A stretch of 18,756 bases of DNA from JAVBLF01 sp031553675 (lineage in GTDB: Bacteria > Bacillota > Clostridia > Christensenellales > CALWSW01), in assembly GCA_031553675.1 (NCBI GenBank), contig JAVBLF010000065.1, positions 1-18,756 of the forward strand, given 5' to 3'. Under the pieces are notes generated by a model that was not told the origin of the DNA, searched no databases, and saw nothing but the letters and a program-made list of their open reading frames with translations. Shown in pieces: positions 6,601 through 13,829 of the stretch. Both the position numbers and the translations under genes were made by a program. Numbering within the stretch: the stretch's first letter is position 1; every line of letters begins with the position of its first letter.

Positions 6601-7125
6601 TTGGACACGAATTTGAACCGAATCCACTCCCACGCGCCGATCGTCGGCGAAACGCCCCGGCTGCTCATACTCGGCTCGATGCCCAGCGTCGAGTCCCTGC
6701 GGCTGGGGCAATACTACGCCCATCCGCGCAACCACTTTTGGCCGTTGATCGCGCGGGTCTGCGGCGAGATCTGCCCGCAGGATTACGGCGAACGCACGGC
6801 GATGGCTGTGCGCCACGGCATCGCGATCTGGGACAGCGTGGCGAGCTGCCTGCGAGAAGGCTCGCTCGACAGCGAGATCAAAGACGCCCTGCCCAACCCG
6901 ATCGGCGATCTTCTCGCCGCGCATCCGAGCATCCGTACGATCGCCTTCAACGGCCGAAAAGCCGAGTCGGAGTTTGGCCGTCATCACGCCGTTCCGGACG
7001 GCGTGGCGACATGCCTGCTCCCCTCTTCCAGTCCGGTGCCGCGCAAAGGCTTCACGACGATCGACGAGAAGTGGGCGATCTGGCAAAGTCTCCAAGACAT
7101 GCTGGCATCAAATGCCGATCGTTGA
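6601..7125 (+). CDS. DNA-deoxyinosine glycosylase-like protein (uracil-DNA glycosylase superfamily)
   Basis: A 174-residue base-excision-repair enzyme of the UDG fold. Hallmarks: ILGSMPSVESLRLGQYYAHPRNHFW (first conserved loop, residues 23-47), GIAIWDSV (73-80), REGSLDSEI, FNGRKAES and the C-terminal LLPSSSPVPRKGF, matching the hypoxanthine-DNA glycosylase group that removes deaminated adenine. The active-site residues were not checked against a structure. The start is uncertain: no ATG fits, and TTG 6601 with a GGAAG about 9 nt upstream gives a protein beginning at the usual place. The gene follows the intergenic repeat and is on the same strand as the DUF2284 gene, with its own promoter not evident. 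Confidence 0.85.
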   Translation: MDTNLNRIHSHAPIVGETPRLLILGSMPSVESLRLGQYYAHPRNHFWPLIARVCGEICPQDYGERTAMAVRHGIAIWDSVASCLREGSLDSEIKDALPNPIGDLLAAHPSIRTIAFNGRKAESEFGRHHAVPDGVATCLLPSSSPVPRKGFTTIDEKWAIWQSLQDMLASNADR

Positions 7126-7138
7126 ACCCGCGCGGATT

Positions 7139-7168
7139 CTGTCATTTGCGCGCCGCCTGTGCTATAAT
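7139..7168 (+). promoter_or_regulatory. Extended -10 promoter for yqhQ-prmC-prfA
   Basis: TGTGC followed by a perfect TATAAT (7163-7168), with a weak -35 CTGTCA (7139-7144) at 18 bp. It lies 13 bp after the upstream stop and 67 bp before the TTG start of the DUF1385 gene. Confidence 0.75.
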
Positions 7169-7235
7169 GAGGGCGCGCGATGCGGCCGGGCGGCGTTCGC
7201 GCCCTGCCTTGTCCGCCCGTGAGAGGAGAATCGCT

Positions 7236-8285
7236 TTGAGCGAAACCAATCGCGCCCCCCATGCGGGCGCTGAAGTCCGAAAATGCAGCATCGGCGGCCA
7301 AGCGCTGATCGAAGGCGTCATGATGAAATCGCCGACCGGCGTCGCCATGGTCGTCCGCAAAGAGAGCGGCGATCTGATCACTGCGTACGAAGATTACACG
7401 CCCTGGATGAAGAAGAACAAATTTTACGCCCTGCCGATCGTGCGCGGCTGCGTCAGCTTCGTCGAATCCCTCGTGAGCGGCATGAAGGCCATGACCTTTT
7501 CGACGAGTGCGCTTGAACTCGAAGAAGAAGAGCCGGGCAAGTTCGAGATCTGGCTGAGCGAAAAACTCGGCAAAGGCATCGAGCAGATCGTGATCGGCGC
7601 AGCCGTCGTGCTGGCGATCCTGCTGTCCGTCGGGTTGTTTTTTGTCTTGCCCAGCCTGATCGGATCGTTTTTGCAGCACTTTTTGCCGACGACCAGCCTG
7701 GTCAACAGTCTGTCGGAAGGCTTGGTGCGCATGCTGATCTTCCTCGGCTACATCGTGGCCGTCTCGCGCATGAAGGACATCAAGCGCGTTTTTATGTACC
7801 ATGGCGCCGAACACAAGACCATCGCCTGCTACGAACACGATCTGCCGCTGACGGTGGAAAACTGCAAAAAACAGGTCCGCCTGCACCCCCGCTGCGGAAC
7901 GAACTACCTCTTCCTCGTCATGCTGATCAGCATCCTCATCTACTCGCTGATCGGCTTCAAGGGGATCTGGTGGGGGCGCGTGCTGACCCGCATCGTCGGC
8001 TTGCCTCTTGTGGCAGGCATCTCTTATGAAGTGCTCAAATTCGCCGGCGCGAGTGACGGCATCGTCGCACGCATCGTGCGTTGGCCGGGGCTCCAGCTCC
8101 AGCGCATCACGACGCTCGAGCCCGACGACGGCCAGCTCGAAGTCGCGATCCAGTCCTTTGAACTGGCGCTCGACCCGGAAAGCTACTACGCCAAACACCC
8201 CGAGCAGCGCGAAAGCGCGGACGAAACGGCACCCGCCGCCGACCGCAAGCTTCCCCCCGAAGCCGCGACCGCCTCGCCGCAATGA
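7236..8285 (+). CDS. yqhQ: DUF1385 (YqhQ-like) membrane protein
   Basis: A 349-residue integral membrane protein of the DUF1385 family. The N-terminal signature IGGQALIEGVMMKSP is followed by a charged region, then two long hydrophobic segments (about 125-155 and 160-180), the conserved RVFMYHGAEHKTIACYE and RLHPRCGTNYL motifs, and two more hydrophobic segments. The C-terminal 40 residues are Glu/Ala/Pro-rich and likely disordered. The molecular function is not established. The TTG start is chosen because GAGAGGAG lies 7 nt upstream and it gives the normal N-terminus; upstream in-frame sequence lies in the previous gene and promoter. The stop overlaps the prmC start (ATGA), and DUF1385 next to prmC-prfA is a common arrangement in Bacillota. 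Confidence 0.92.
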   Translation: MSETNRAPHAGAEVRKCSIGGQALIEGVMMKSPTGVAMVVRKESGDLITAYEDYTPWMKKNKFYALPIVRGCVSFVESLVSGMKAMTFSTSALELEEEEPGKFEIWLSEKLGKGIEQIVIGAAVVLAILLSVGLFFVLPSLIGSFLQHFLPTTSLVNSLSEGLVRMLIFLGYIVAVSRMKDIKRVFMYHGAEHKTIACYEHDLPLTVENCKKQVRLHPRCGTNYLFLVMLISILIYSLIGFKGIWWGRVLTRIVGLPLVAGISYEVLKFAGASDGIVARIVRWPGLQLQRITTLEPDDGQLEVAIQSFELALDPESYYAKHPEQRESADETAPAADRKLPPEAATASPQ

Positions 8286-9172
8286 CACTCCGCGAGGCAC
8301 AACACCTCGTCAGGCAGCGTCTCGACGGGCTTGCCGACCGGCAGGAGCAGCGCTTTTTGCTCGAAACGCTAGCCGGCATGCGCTGGGCCACCCTGCTGGC
8401 CCACCCCGAAACGCCGCTGACGACAGCGCAGGAGACGAGGCTCGATCGTTGGCTCGACGAGCGCGTCGCTGGCAAGCCGATCCAGTACGTCACGGGCGAA
8501 TGGACATTCATGGGTTTGCCGCTATGCGTGCGCGAAGGGGTGCTCATCCCGCGCGACGACACCGAAACGCTGGCGCGGACGGCACTCGCGATCGCGAAAG
8601 CATCCAGCTTCCGCACGGCGCTCGACCTCTGCTGCGGCAGCGGCTGTCTGGGCGTCGCACTCGCCAAGCTGGGCGGTCTGCGTGTCACCTGCGCCGACCT
8701 GTCCGACGAGGCGATCGCCTTGACGCGCGAAAATCTGACGCGCAACGGCGTACAGGCCCGCGTCGTGCAGGGCGACTTTTTGGATGCTTTGCCCGACGAT
8801 GATCCCTTCGACCTGATCGTCTGCAACCCGCCTTACATTCCGACAGACGGGATCGATGCGCTTGACCGCAACGTCCGCGCCTTTGAGCCGCGGCTCGCCC
8901 TCGACGGCGGATCGGACGGCCTCGCTTTCTACCGGCGCTTGGCGGCGGACGCGCCGCGTTTTTTGTGCGCGGACGGCTTTTTGGCGCTCGAAATCGGCTT
9001 CGACCAGGGCCCTGCCGTTGCTCGTCTCTTCGAAGGCTGGCCGGAGGGCCGCGTCATCCCGGATCTGAACGGAAACGACCGCGTCTTCGTGGCGCGAAAC
9101 CCCACTCACCCATCCCCGCCACTCTCACACCATCGCCCGGAGGACACATGCTCGACAAACTCAAAGGACTGA
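8282..9172 (+). CDS. prmC: Release factor glutamine N5-methyltransferase
   Basis: SAM-dependent methylation of the glutamine in the GGQ motif of release factors RF1 and RF2, which raises termination efficiency. The 296-residue protein has the helical N-terminal substrate domain (1-80), the link motif GVLIPRDDTE (86-95), the SAM motif DLCCGSGCLGVALA (115-128) and the catalytic NPPY (182-185). The SAM loop has two Cys where many homologues have Gly/Thr. It starts within the ATGA overlap with yqhQ, without a clear ribosome site, so translation is probably coupled. The last 25 nt overlap prfA; the C-terminal 25 residues after FVARNP are Pro/His/Ser-rich and look like a non-conserved tail created by that overlap. 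Confidence 0.96.
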   Translation: MTLREAQHLVRQRLDGLADRQEQRFLLETLAGMRWATLLAHPETPLTTAQETRLDRWLDERVAGKPIQYVTGEWTFMGLPLCVREGVLIPRDDTETLARTALAIAKASSFRTALDLCCGSGCLGVALAKLGGLRVTCADLSDEAIALTRENLTRNGVQARVVQGDFLDALPDDDPFDLIVCNPPYIPTDGIDALDRNVRAFEPRLALDGGSDGLAFYRRLAADAPRFLCADGFLALEIGFDQGPAVARLFEGWPEGRVIPDLNGNDRVFVARNPTHPSPPLSHHRPEDTCSTNSKD

Positions 9173-10218
9173 AAGCGCGTTTCCAGGAGCTCGAAACCCA
9201 ACTCAGCGACCCGGAACTGATCGCCAACCAAGCCGAATGGAAAAAACGCGTCAAAGAGCGCGCCGACCTCGAACCGGTGATCGCCGTCTACGACGCATAC
9301 GAGGCCAGCCTGCTCGCTGCCGCCGACGCCAAGGACATGCTCGCCGAGAGCGATCCCGAGCTTCGCGCCATGGCGCAGGAGGAATACGACGCCCAGCGCG
9401 AAAAGAGCCAGCAGCTCGAGCAGGAGCTCAAATTCCTGCTTCTGCCCAAGGATCCCAACGACGACCGCAACGTCGTTTTGGAGATCCGCGCCGGCACGGG
9501 GGGCGAGGAAGCCGCCCTTTTTGCGGCCGACCTCATGCGCATGTACCTCCGCTACGCCGAGCGCCACAACTTCAAGACCGAGATACTCAACATCAACGAA
9601 ACGGAGCTGGGAGGCGTCAAAGAGCTTGCCATGGAAGTCAAGGGCAAGGACTGCTACGCCCGCATGAAGTTCGAGAGCGGCGTCCACCGCGTCCAGCGTG
9701 TGCCCGAAACGGAATCCCAGGGCCGCATCCAGACGAGCGCCGCCACCGTTGCCGTCATGCCCGAGGCCGAAGACGTCGACGTCGAGATCAACCCGAACGA
9801 CCTCCGCATCGACACCTACCGCGCGGGGGGCGCGGGCGGGCAGCACGTCAACAAAACCGAGTCGGCCATCCGCATCACCCACATTCCGACCGGCCTCGTC
9901 GTGCAGTGCATGGACGAACGCAGCCAGCACAAAAACAAGGACAAGGCGATGAAGGTGCTGAAGACCCGCCTCTTCGACTTCTACGAATCGCGGAAAAACG
10001 CCGCCGAAGCCGCCGCCCGCCGCTCGATCGTCGGCACGGGCGACCGCTCCGAGCGCATCCGCACTTACAACTTTCCGCAGAGCCGCGTCAGCGATCACCG
10101 CATCTCGCTGACCCTCTACAAGCTCGACGCCTTTATGGACGGCGACCTCGACGAAATGATCGACGCGCTTTCTGTCGCCGATCGCACCCGCCAACTCGAA
10201 GCGCTGGCTGGCGCATAA
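9148..10218 (+). CDS. prfA: Peptide chain release factor 1 (RF1)
   Basis: Recognises UAA and UAG stop codons and triggers peptide release on the ribosome. At 356 residues it has normal RF1 length. Seen: the coiled-coil N-terminal domain (1-95), the codon-recognition tripeptide PET (186-188, the form found in Bacillus RF1, versus PAT in E. coli), and the catalytic GGQ (230-232) within RAGGAGGQHVNKTESA. The conserved GTGGEEA (117-123) is present. ATG 9148 has GGAGG 4 nt upstream, inside the end of prmC. No clear terminator follows; the next promoter starts 24 nt downstream. Confidence 0.98.
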   Translation: MLDKLKGLKARFQELETQLSDPELIANQAEWKKRVKERADLEPVIAVYDAYEASLLAAADAKDMLAESDPELRAMAQEEYDAQREKSQQLEQELKFLLLPKDPNDDRNVVLEIRAGTGGEEAALFAADLMRMYLRYAERHNFKTEILNINETELGGVKELAMEVKGKDCYARMKFESGVHRVQRVPETESQGRIQTSAATVAVMPEAEDVDVEINPNDLRIDTYRAGGAGGQHVNKTESAIRITHIPTGLVVQCMDERSQHKNKDKAMKVLKTRLFDFYESRKNAAEAAARRSIVGTGDRSERIRTYNFPQSRVSDHRISLTLYKLDAFMDGDLDEMIDALSVADRTRQLEALAGA

Positions 10219-10241
10219 GAGCCCCTGCCGCGCATTCCCTG

Positions 10242-10269
10242 TTGACAAACGCTGTCCCATGGATAGAAT
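10242..10269 (+). promoter_or_regulatory. Promoter for the ywlC-ywlE-rpiB-upp block
   Basis: Perfect TTGACA (10242-10247) and TAGAAT (10264-10269), 16 bp apart, giving a 5' leader of about 80 nt before ywlC. Confidence 0.8.
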
Positions 10270-10358
10270 AAAGAAGAGATTTACGCCTATACAGCAAATT
10301 GAAACGCTGCATACATATGAAAACAGGCCGTTGTGCCGCCGATGGTGGAGAAACAAGG

Positions 10359-11417
10359 ATGTATGAAACCCAGATCATCGATTTGTCGCAAGCCTTTGAC
10401 CGTGGCATCCGCGAAGGCGCCGAACTGATCCGCCAGGGGGAGCTCATCGCCTTTCCCACGGAGACGGTCTACGGCTTAGGCGCGAACGCCCTTCGCGTCG
10501 AAGCTGTGTCGGCGATCTTCGCCGCCAAGAAACGGCCGGGCGATAACCCGTTGATCGTCCACATCGTCGATCGGGAGCAGGCCTTTGCGCTCGCCCATGT
10601 TACAGCCGAAGCCGACGCGCTCATGGACGTCTTCTGGCCAGGACCGCTGACGATCGTGCTGCCCAAGCGCGACGTCGTCCCCTACGAAGTGACGGGCGGA
10701 CTCAAGAGCGTCGCCCTCCGCATGCCGGACGACCCCGCGGCTCTAGCCCTGATCCTGGCGGCCGGCGTTCCGATCGCCGCGCCGAGCGCCAACGCGTCCG
10801 GAAGCCCCAGCCCGACGACCGCGCAACACGTCTACGCCGACCTCCAGGGCCGCATCCCGTTGATCCTCGACGGCGGTCCCTGCGCGTATGGCGTCGAATC
10901 CACTGTGCTGCTGCTCAGCGATCGCCCGACCATCCTCCGCCCCGGCGTGATCACCCCCGAGATGATCGCCGAGGTGATCGGCCCGGTCGAGATCGACGCG
11001 CGCGCCCTCTCGCCCGCGCTCGAAGGCGAATCCCCGCAGTCGCCCGGCGTCAAATACCGGCACTACGCCCCACGCGCTTCCGTCGCGATCGCGGACGGCG
11101 AAGGCGAGGCCCTCCAGCGTACCGCCGCCGCGTTCTACGACCGCTCGATCGCCGCCGGACGCCGCTGCGCCATTTTTGCGACCGAGCAAAGTTGCAGCTT
11201 TTATGGTTCTCGCAACTATGTTATAATGGGCAACAGAGATAATCCACTGAGTTTATGTCGGAATCTTTTTGCCCTCCTGCGCGACGCCGACGACGACGGT
11301 TTCGACGACATCGTGCTCGAGGCGCTGCCGCCCGCTTCGGTCGGTTTGGCTTACATGAACCGCGCTCTTCGCGCCGCGGCTTTTCACGTCGTGCGCGCCG
11401 AAGACCTCGGCCTTTGA
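10359..11417 (+). CDS. ywlC: L-threonylcarbamoyladenylate synthase (Sua5/YwlC, long form)
   Basis: Makes threonylcarbamoyl-AMP from threonine, bicarbonate and ATP, the precursor for t6A37 in ANN-decoding tRNAs. The 352-residue protein has the YrdC domain (about 12-205) with FPTETVYGLGANA (32-44), KKRPGDNPLIVHI (57-69), ALRMPDD and PSANASGSPSPTT, a linker with SPGVKYRHYAP, and the smaller C-terminal Sua5 domain, so it is the two-domain form (Bacillus YwlC is about 346 residues). ATG 10359 has GGTGGAG about 8-10 nt upstream; an in-frame ATG at 10317 lies in the leader with no good ribosome site. The stretch 11185-11260 is more AT-rich than its surroundings and contains a possible internal promoter. 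Confidence 0.95.
   Translation: MYETQIIDLSQAFDRGIREGAELIRQGELIAFPTETVYGLGANALRVEAVSAIFAAKKRPGDNPLIVHIVDREQAFALAHVTAEADALMDVFWPGPLTIVLPKRDVVPYEVTGGLKSVALRMPDDPAALALILAAGVPIAAPSANASGSPSPTTAQHVYADLQGRIPLILDGGPCAYGVESTVLLLSDRPTILRPGVITPEMIAEVIGPVEIDARALSPALEGESPQSPGVKYRHYAPRASVAIADGEGEALQRTAAAFYDRSIAAGRRCAIFATEQSCSFYGSRNYVIMGNRDNPLSLCRNLFALLRDADDDGFDDIVLEALPPASVGLAYMNRALRAAAFHVVRAEDLGL
11217..11227 (+). promoter_or_regulatory. Possible internal extended -10 promoter within ywlC
   Basis: TATG-T-TATAAT (11217-11227) fits the TRTGnTATAAT pattern exactly and sits in an AT-rich island of the ywlC 3' region. No good -35 at 17 bp (TTTTAT). It could add transcription to ywlE-rpiB-upp. Confidence 0.35.
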
Positions 11418-11505
11418 CGTCCGCGCGCCCGCATCTTGCGCATCCATACGCGCGGCGACGCGGCGGATAAACGGGCCCGTAGCGGTGCCATGTCACGCGA
11501 ATGGG

Positions 11506-11524
11506 AACCACGCACACGGTGGTT
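11506..11524 (+). other. Weak hairpin in the ywlC-ywlE gap
   Basis: The 137-nt gap between ywlC and ywlE holds a 6-bp hairpin AACCAC / GTGGTT with a 7-nt loop followed by TTG. It might attenuate read-through. I see nothing else certain in the gap apart from the ywlE ribosome site. Confidence 0.3.
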
Positions 11525-11554
11525 TTGTGAAAAGCTCTTAGGGGGATAGCAATT

Positions 11555-12055
11555 TTGAAAACCGTTTTATTCGTCTGCTCGGGCAACACCTGCCGCAGCC
11601 CCATGGCTGAGTCGATCTTCAACGAATTGGTAGACGAACATCCGCGATTAAAGGCGCTGGGTGTTCGCGCATCCAGCGCCGGTACCTTTGCGGCTCCGGG
11701 CGCTTTCATGACGCCCGAGGCCGAGCAAGCCCTGCAAGACCTCGGCATGAGCGGCAACCACAGGCACCGCGCGACCTCGTTTTCGCGCGACATGGCCGAA
11801 GAAGCCGACCTGATCCTCGCCATGCAGGAACAGCACCTCGAAGAACTCTGCGCGCTCGCGCCCGAGGCCGAAGACCGCATCCACACGCTCGGCGGCTATG
11901 CCGAACACATCGACGGCTATACCGGCGGCGAGGAATACGACATCGAAGATCCCTTCCGGGAAAACGCCGAAGTCTACCTCGCGTGCGCCGAGCGGATCAA
12001 AGCCGCCGTCGAAGCCGTGCTCAACCGCCTCGACGAAGATTGGGCGGATGCCTGA
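11555..12055 (+). CDS. ywlE: Low-molecular-weight phosphatase, YwlE-like (probable protein-arginine phosphatase)
   Basis: A 166-residue LMW-PTP fold enzyme. The P-loop is VCSGNTCRSP with nucleophile Cys8 and Arg14, and the general acid is Asp132 in EDPF. The Thr in GNTCR (Thr12) corresponds to the Thr of Bacillus YwlE that favours phospho-arginine over phospho-tyrosine (where tyrosine phosphatases carry Ile), so dephosphorylation of arginine-phosphorylated proteins is the best guess. No McsB kinase gene is seen here to confirm this. The start is TTG 11555 with a GGGGGA ribosome site about 9 nt upstream; no ATG lies before the P-loop. Gene order ywlC-ywlE-rpiB-upp follows that of Bacillus. Confidence 0.92.
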   Translation: MKTVLFVCSGNTCRSPMAESIFNELVDEHPRLKALGVRASSAGTFAAPGAFMTPEAEQALQDLGMSGNHRHRATSFSRDMAEEADLILAMQEQHLEELCALAPEAEDRIHTLGGYAEHIDGYTGGEEYDIEDPFRENAEVYLACAERIKAAVEAVLNRLDEDWADA

Positions 12056-12092
12056 CCGCGAGACAACTGAACAAGAATGGGAGGTGCGGCGC

Positions 12093-12554
12093 ATGAAAAT
12101 TGCCATCGGCAGTGATCACGCCGCCTTTTTACAAAAGGCCGAACTGATCGAATGCATGCACAGATGGGGCTACGAAACCATCGACTGCGGCGCGTTCGAC
12201 GACAAAGCCATCGACTACCCCGACATCGTAGAGCCGGTCTGTGACGCCGTGCTCGACGGACGCGCTGCTTTTGGCGTGCTGCTCTGCGGCACCGGCATCG
12301 GCATGTCGATCGCCGCCAACAAGATCGACGGCATCCGCTGCGCGCATTGCCCCGAAAGCTACAGCGCCCGCCTCACCCGCCTGCACAACGACGCCAACGT
12401 ACTCGCCATGGGCGCGCGCACGCTGGGCGTCGAAGTGATGATCGACATTTTGAAAACCTTTCTTGCAACCGAATACACCGCCGAGGAGCGCAACGTGCGC
12501 CGCATCGCGAAGGCCATGGCCCTCTACGGCAAGGCGCGCGGCGCGAAGGAGTGA
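12093..12554 (+). CDS. rpiB: Ribose-5-phosphate isomerase B
   Basis: Interconverts ribose 5-phosphate and ribulose 5-phosphate in the pentose phosphate pathway. The 153-residue RpiB/LacAB protein shows IGSDHAAF (5-12), DYPD (41-44) and the phosphate/active-site loop LLCGTGIGMSIAANK (63-77) with Cys65, then RLHNDANVLAMGAR. RpiB-type proteins can also act on allose or galactose phosphates, but the housekeeping context favours ribose. GGGAGG lies about 7 nt upstream of the ATG, 37 nt after ywlE; upp starts 4 nt after its stop. Confidence 0.95.
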   Translation: MKIAIGSDHAAFLQKAELIECMHRWGYETIDCGAFDDKAIDYPDIVEPVCDAVLDGRAAFGVLLCGTGIGMSIAANKIDGIRCAHCPESYSARLTRLHNDANVLAMGARTLGVEVMIDILKTFLATEYTAEERNVRRIAKAMALYGKARGAKE

Positions 12555-12558
12555 TCAC

Positions 12559-13188
12559 ATGTCCAAGGTCGTCGTCGTCAATCACCCGCTCGTCCAGCAC
12601 AAGATCTCGCTGCTGCGCGACGAAAACACCGGCACCAAAGAATTCCGCGAGCTCGTCAGCGAACTCGGCATGCTTATGGTCTACGAGATCACGCGCGATC
12701 TGCCCCTCGAAGAGATCGAGGTCAAGACGCCGGTCGCCCTGGCCAAGACGAAGGTCATCGCCGGGAAAAAGCTCGGCATCGTCCCCATCCTCCGCGCTGG
12801 CCTCGGCATGGTCGATGGCATCATGAGCCTCATCCCCGCCGCCCGCATCGGCCACATCGGCCTCTACCGCGACCCCGAGACGCTCGATCCGGTCGAGTAC
12901 TACTGCAAGCTCCCCGCCGACTGCGCCGAACGCGATATCATCATCTGCGATCCCATGCTCGCGACCGGCGGATCCGCATCGGCTGCGATCGGCTTCCTCA
13001 AGCAGAGAAACGTCAAATCGATCAAGCTCGTTTGCCTGATCGCCGCGCCTGAGGGCGTCGAACGCGTCCAGCGCGACCACGACGACGTCGACATTTACAT
13101 CGCCGCGCTCGATTCCCACCTGAACGACCACGGCTACATCGTCCCCGGGTTGGGCGACGCCGGCGATCGCATCTTCGGCACGAAATAG
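12559..13188 (+). CDS. upp: Uracil phosphoribosyltransferase
   Basis: Converts uracil and PRPP to UMP in pyrimidine salvage. 209 residues, the usual size. Typical segments are VNHPLVQHKISLLRDENT (8-25), PILRAGLGM (75-83), the PRPP loop DPMLATGGSA and the C-terminal YIVPGLGDAGDRIFGT that binds uracil. AAGGAG lies 7 nt before the ATG. It is the last gene of the block and is followed 7 nt later by a strong terminator. Supply of ribose phosphate by the adjacent RpiB fits its need for PRPP. Confidence 0.97.
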   Translation: MSKVVVVNHPLVQHKISLLRDENTGTKEFRELVSELGMLMVYEITRDLPLEEIEVKTPVALAKTKVIAGKKLGIVPILRAGLGMVDGIMSLIPAARIGHIGLYRDPETLDPVEYYCKLPADCAERDIIICDPMLATGGSASAAIGFLKQRNVKSIKLVCLIAAPEGVERVQRDHDDVDIYIAALDSHLNDHGYIVPGLGDAGDRIFGTK

Positions 13189-13194
13189 CGTCAA

Positions 13195-13225
13195 AAAAAG
13201 TGGCCTCTCGCGAGTGCCACTTTTT
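13195..13225. terminator. Bidirectional intrinsic terminator between upp and the small minus-strand gene
   Basis: AAAAAGTGGC (13195-13204) pairs with GCCACTTTTT (13216-13225). T tracts flank the stem on both strands, and it separates two convergent genes. Confidence 0.88.
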
Positions 13226-13244
13226 CTTTGTCCGGAAACCAGTC

Positions 13245-13391
13245 TCACTTGACGCGTTCGTGTCCCGCTTTGGCCTTGCCCTGGATCTCCGGTACGGGCG
13301 GCGCGTCGTTTTTCTGGCGTTCCATTTTCGCATTCGACTCGGTACCGTGCGCGTCGCCGGGGTCGGGTCGGCGCATTCCTTTTTTGGGCAT
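13245..13391 (-). CDS. Small basic protein, 48 residues, unknown function
   Basis: ATG (13389-13391) has a very strong ribosome site, AAGGAGGG, 7 nt upstream, and the frame ends at TGA 13245-13247, 19 nt before a shared terminator. The protein starts MPKKGMRRPDPGD, continues with HGTES and has a VPEIQGKAK segment near the C-terminus; it is highly charged, lacks Cys and hydrophobic segments, and is likely disordered or nucleic-acid bound. I have the impression of similar short proteins with a K-G-M-x-R-P start and a PPVPEIQGKAK end in other Clostridia, but cannot verify it. It lies directly downstream of the SRP RNA gene on the same strand; a weak CATACT box at 13418-13423 is the only promoter hint. 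Confidence 0.75.
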   Translation of the reverse strand: MPKKGMRRPDPGDAHGTESNAKMERQKNDAPPVPEIQGKAKAGHERVK

Positions 13392-13460
13392 GTTTGCACC
13401 CTCCTTTGTTCCCCCTTAGTATGGCGCAAAGCGAAATGCCCATGCGCGAACCATCGCAAC

Positions 13461-13486
13461 AAAAAAGACGCGGCATCCCACGTCTC
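13461..13486 (-). terminator. Terminator of the SRP RNA gene
   Basis: On the minus strand AGACGTGG pairs with CCGCGTCT (one G:T pair) around a GATG loop, followed by TTTTTTG. It starts about 14 nt after the conserved 3' end of the SRP RNA. Confidence 0.88.
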
Positions 13487-13499
13487 TCGTTTTCTCAAG

Positions 13500-13770
13500 T
13501 GCCGTGCACCCGAATTCGATCGCGTCTTTCCAGGCGGTATCCGCGTACCGAGCTCCAGCCAGAACAACCCGCGGCACACACCCATACCTGCTTAATGCTG
13601 CTTCCGTCAGGACCTGACATGATTCACAAGCGGATGTTGCACGGGACCCAGCCTTCAACGCCCGGCCACGCGGTCCAGCCCCACAAAGGCGGACCTCCAT
13701 ACGGGAATTCAACCCTGCTGTAGCGGATTGCAGGTTACAAGGCACCGCTGACTCCCCGTTTAGCACGGCT
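13500..13770 (-). ncRNA. ffs: Signal recognition particle RNA, large type with Alu domain
   Basis: About 271 nt on the minus strand. The 5' end GCCGTGCTAA and the 3' end GGTGCACGGC pair as the closing helix. The 5' domain closely follows Bacillus scRNA: GGGGAG...AGCGGTGCC, the conserved TGTAACCTGCAATCCGCT and AGCAGGG...GAATTCCC, i.e. an Alu domain. The S domain shows ATGTCAGGTCC...GGAAGCAGCATTAAG, the Ffh-binding helix 8. The loop closing that helix is UGAC (13606-13609) rather than the usual GGAA. It acts with Ffh and FtsY in co-translational membrane targeting. A promoter with a 17-bp spacer precedes it and a terminator follows. Ends are placed by homology and promoter position, accurate to a few nt. 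Confidence 0.96.
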
Positions 13771-13775
13771 TTATC

Positions 13776-13804
13776 ATTGTACTTGCTTTTCGCTCGATCG
13801 TCAA
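13776..13804 (-). promoter_or_regulatory. Strong promoter of the SRP RNA gene
   Basis: Minus-strand TTGACG (13799-13804) and TACAAT (13776-13781), 17 bp apart, placing the start of transcription at about 13769-13770, exactly at the SRP RNA 5' end. Confidence 0.88.
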
Positions 13805-13829
13805 GGGCCGGTCCCTATTTCGAAACATG

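Noticed and set aside
9333..9347. RF1 PET tripeptide as an unusual codon-recognition motif
   Set aside because: PET is the normal form in Bacillus-type RF1 as I recall, so it is not exceptional; the actual codons are within 9703-9711.
9106..10356. 416-codon minus-strand open frame
   Set aside because: Antisense to prfA; no family resemblance or ribosome site.
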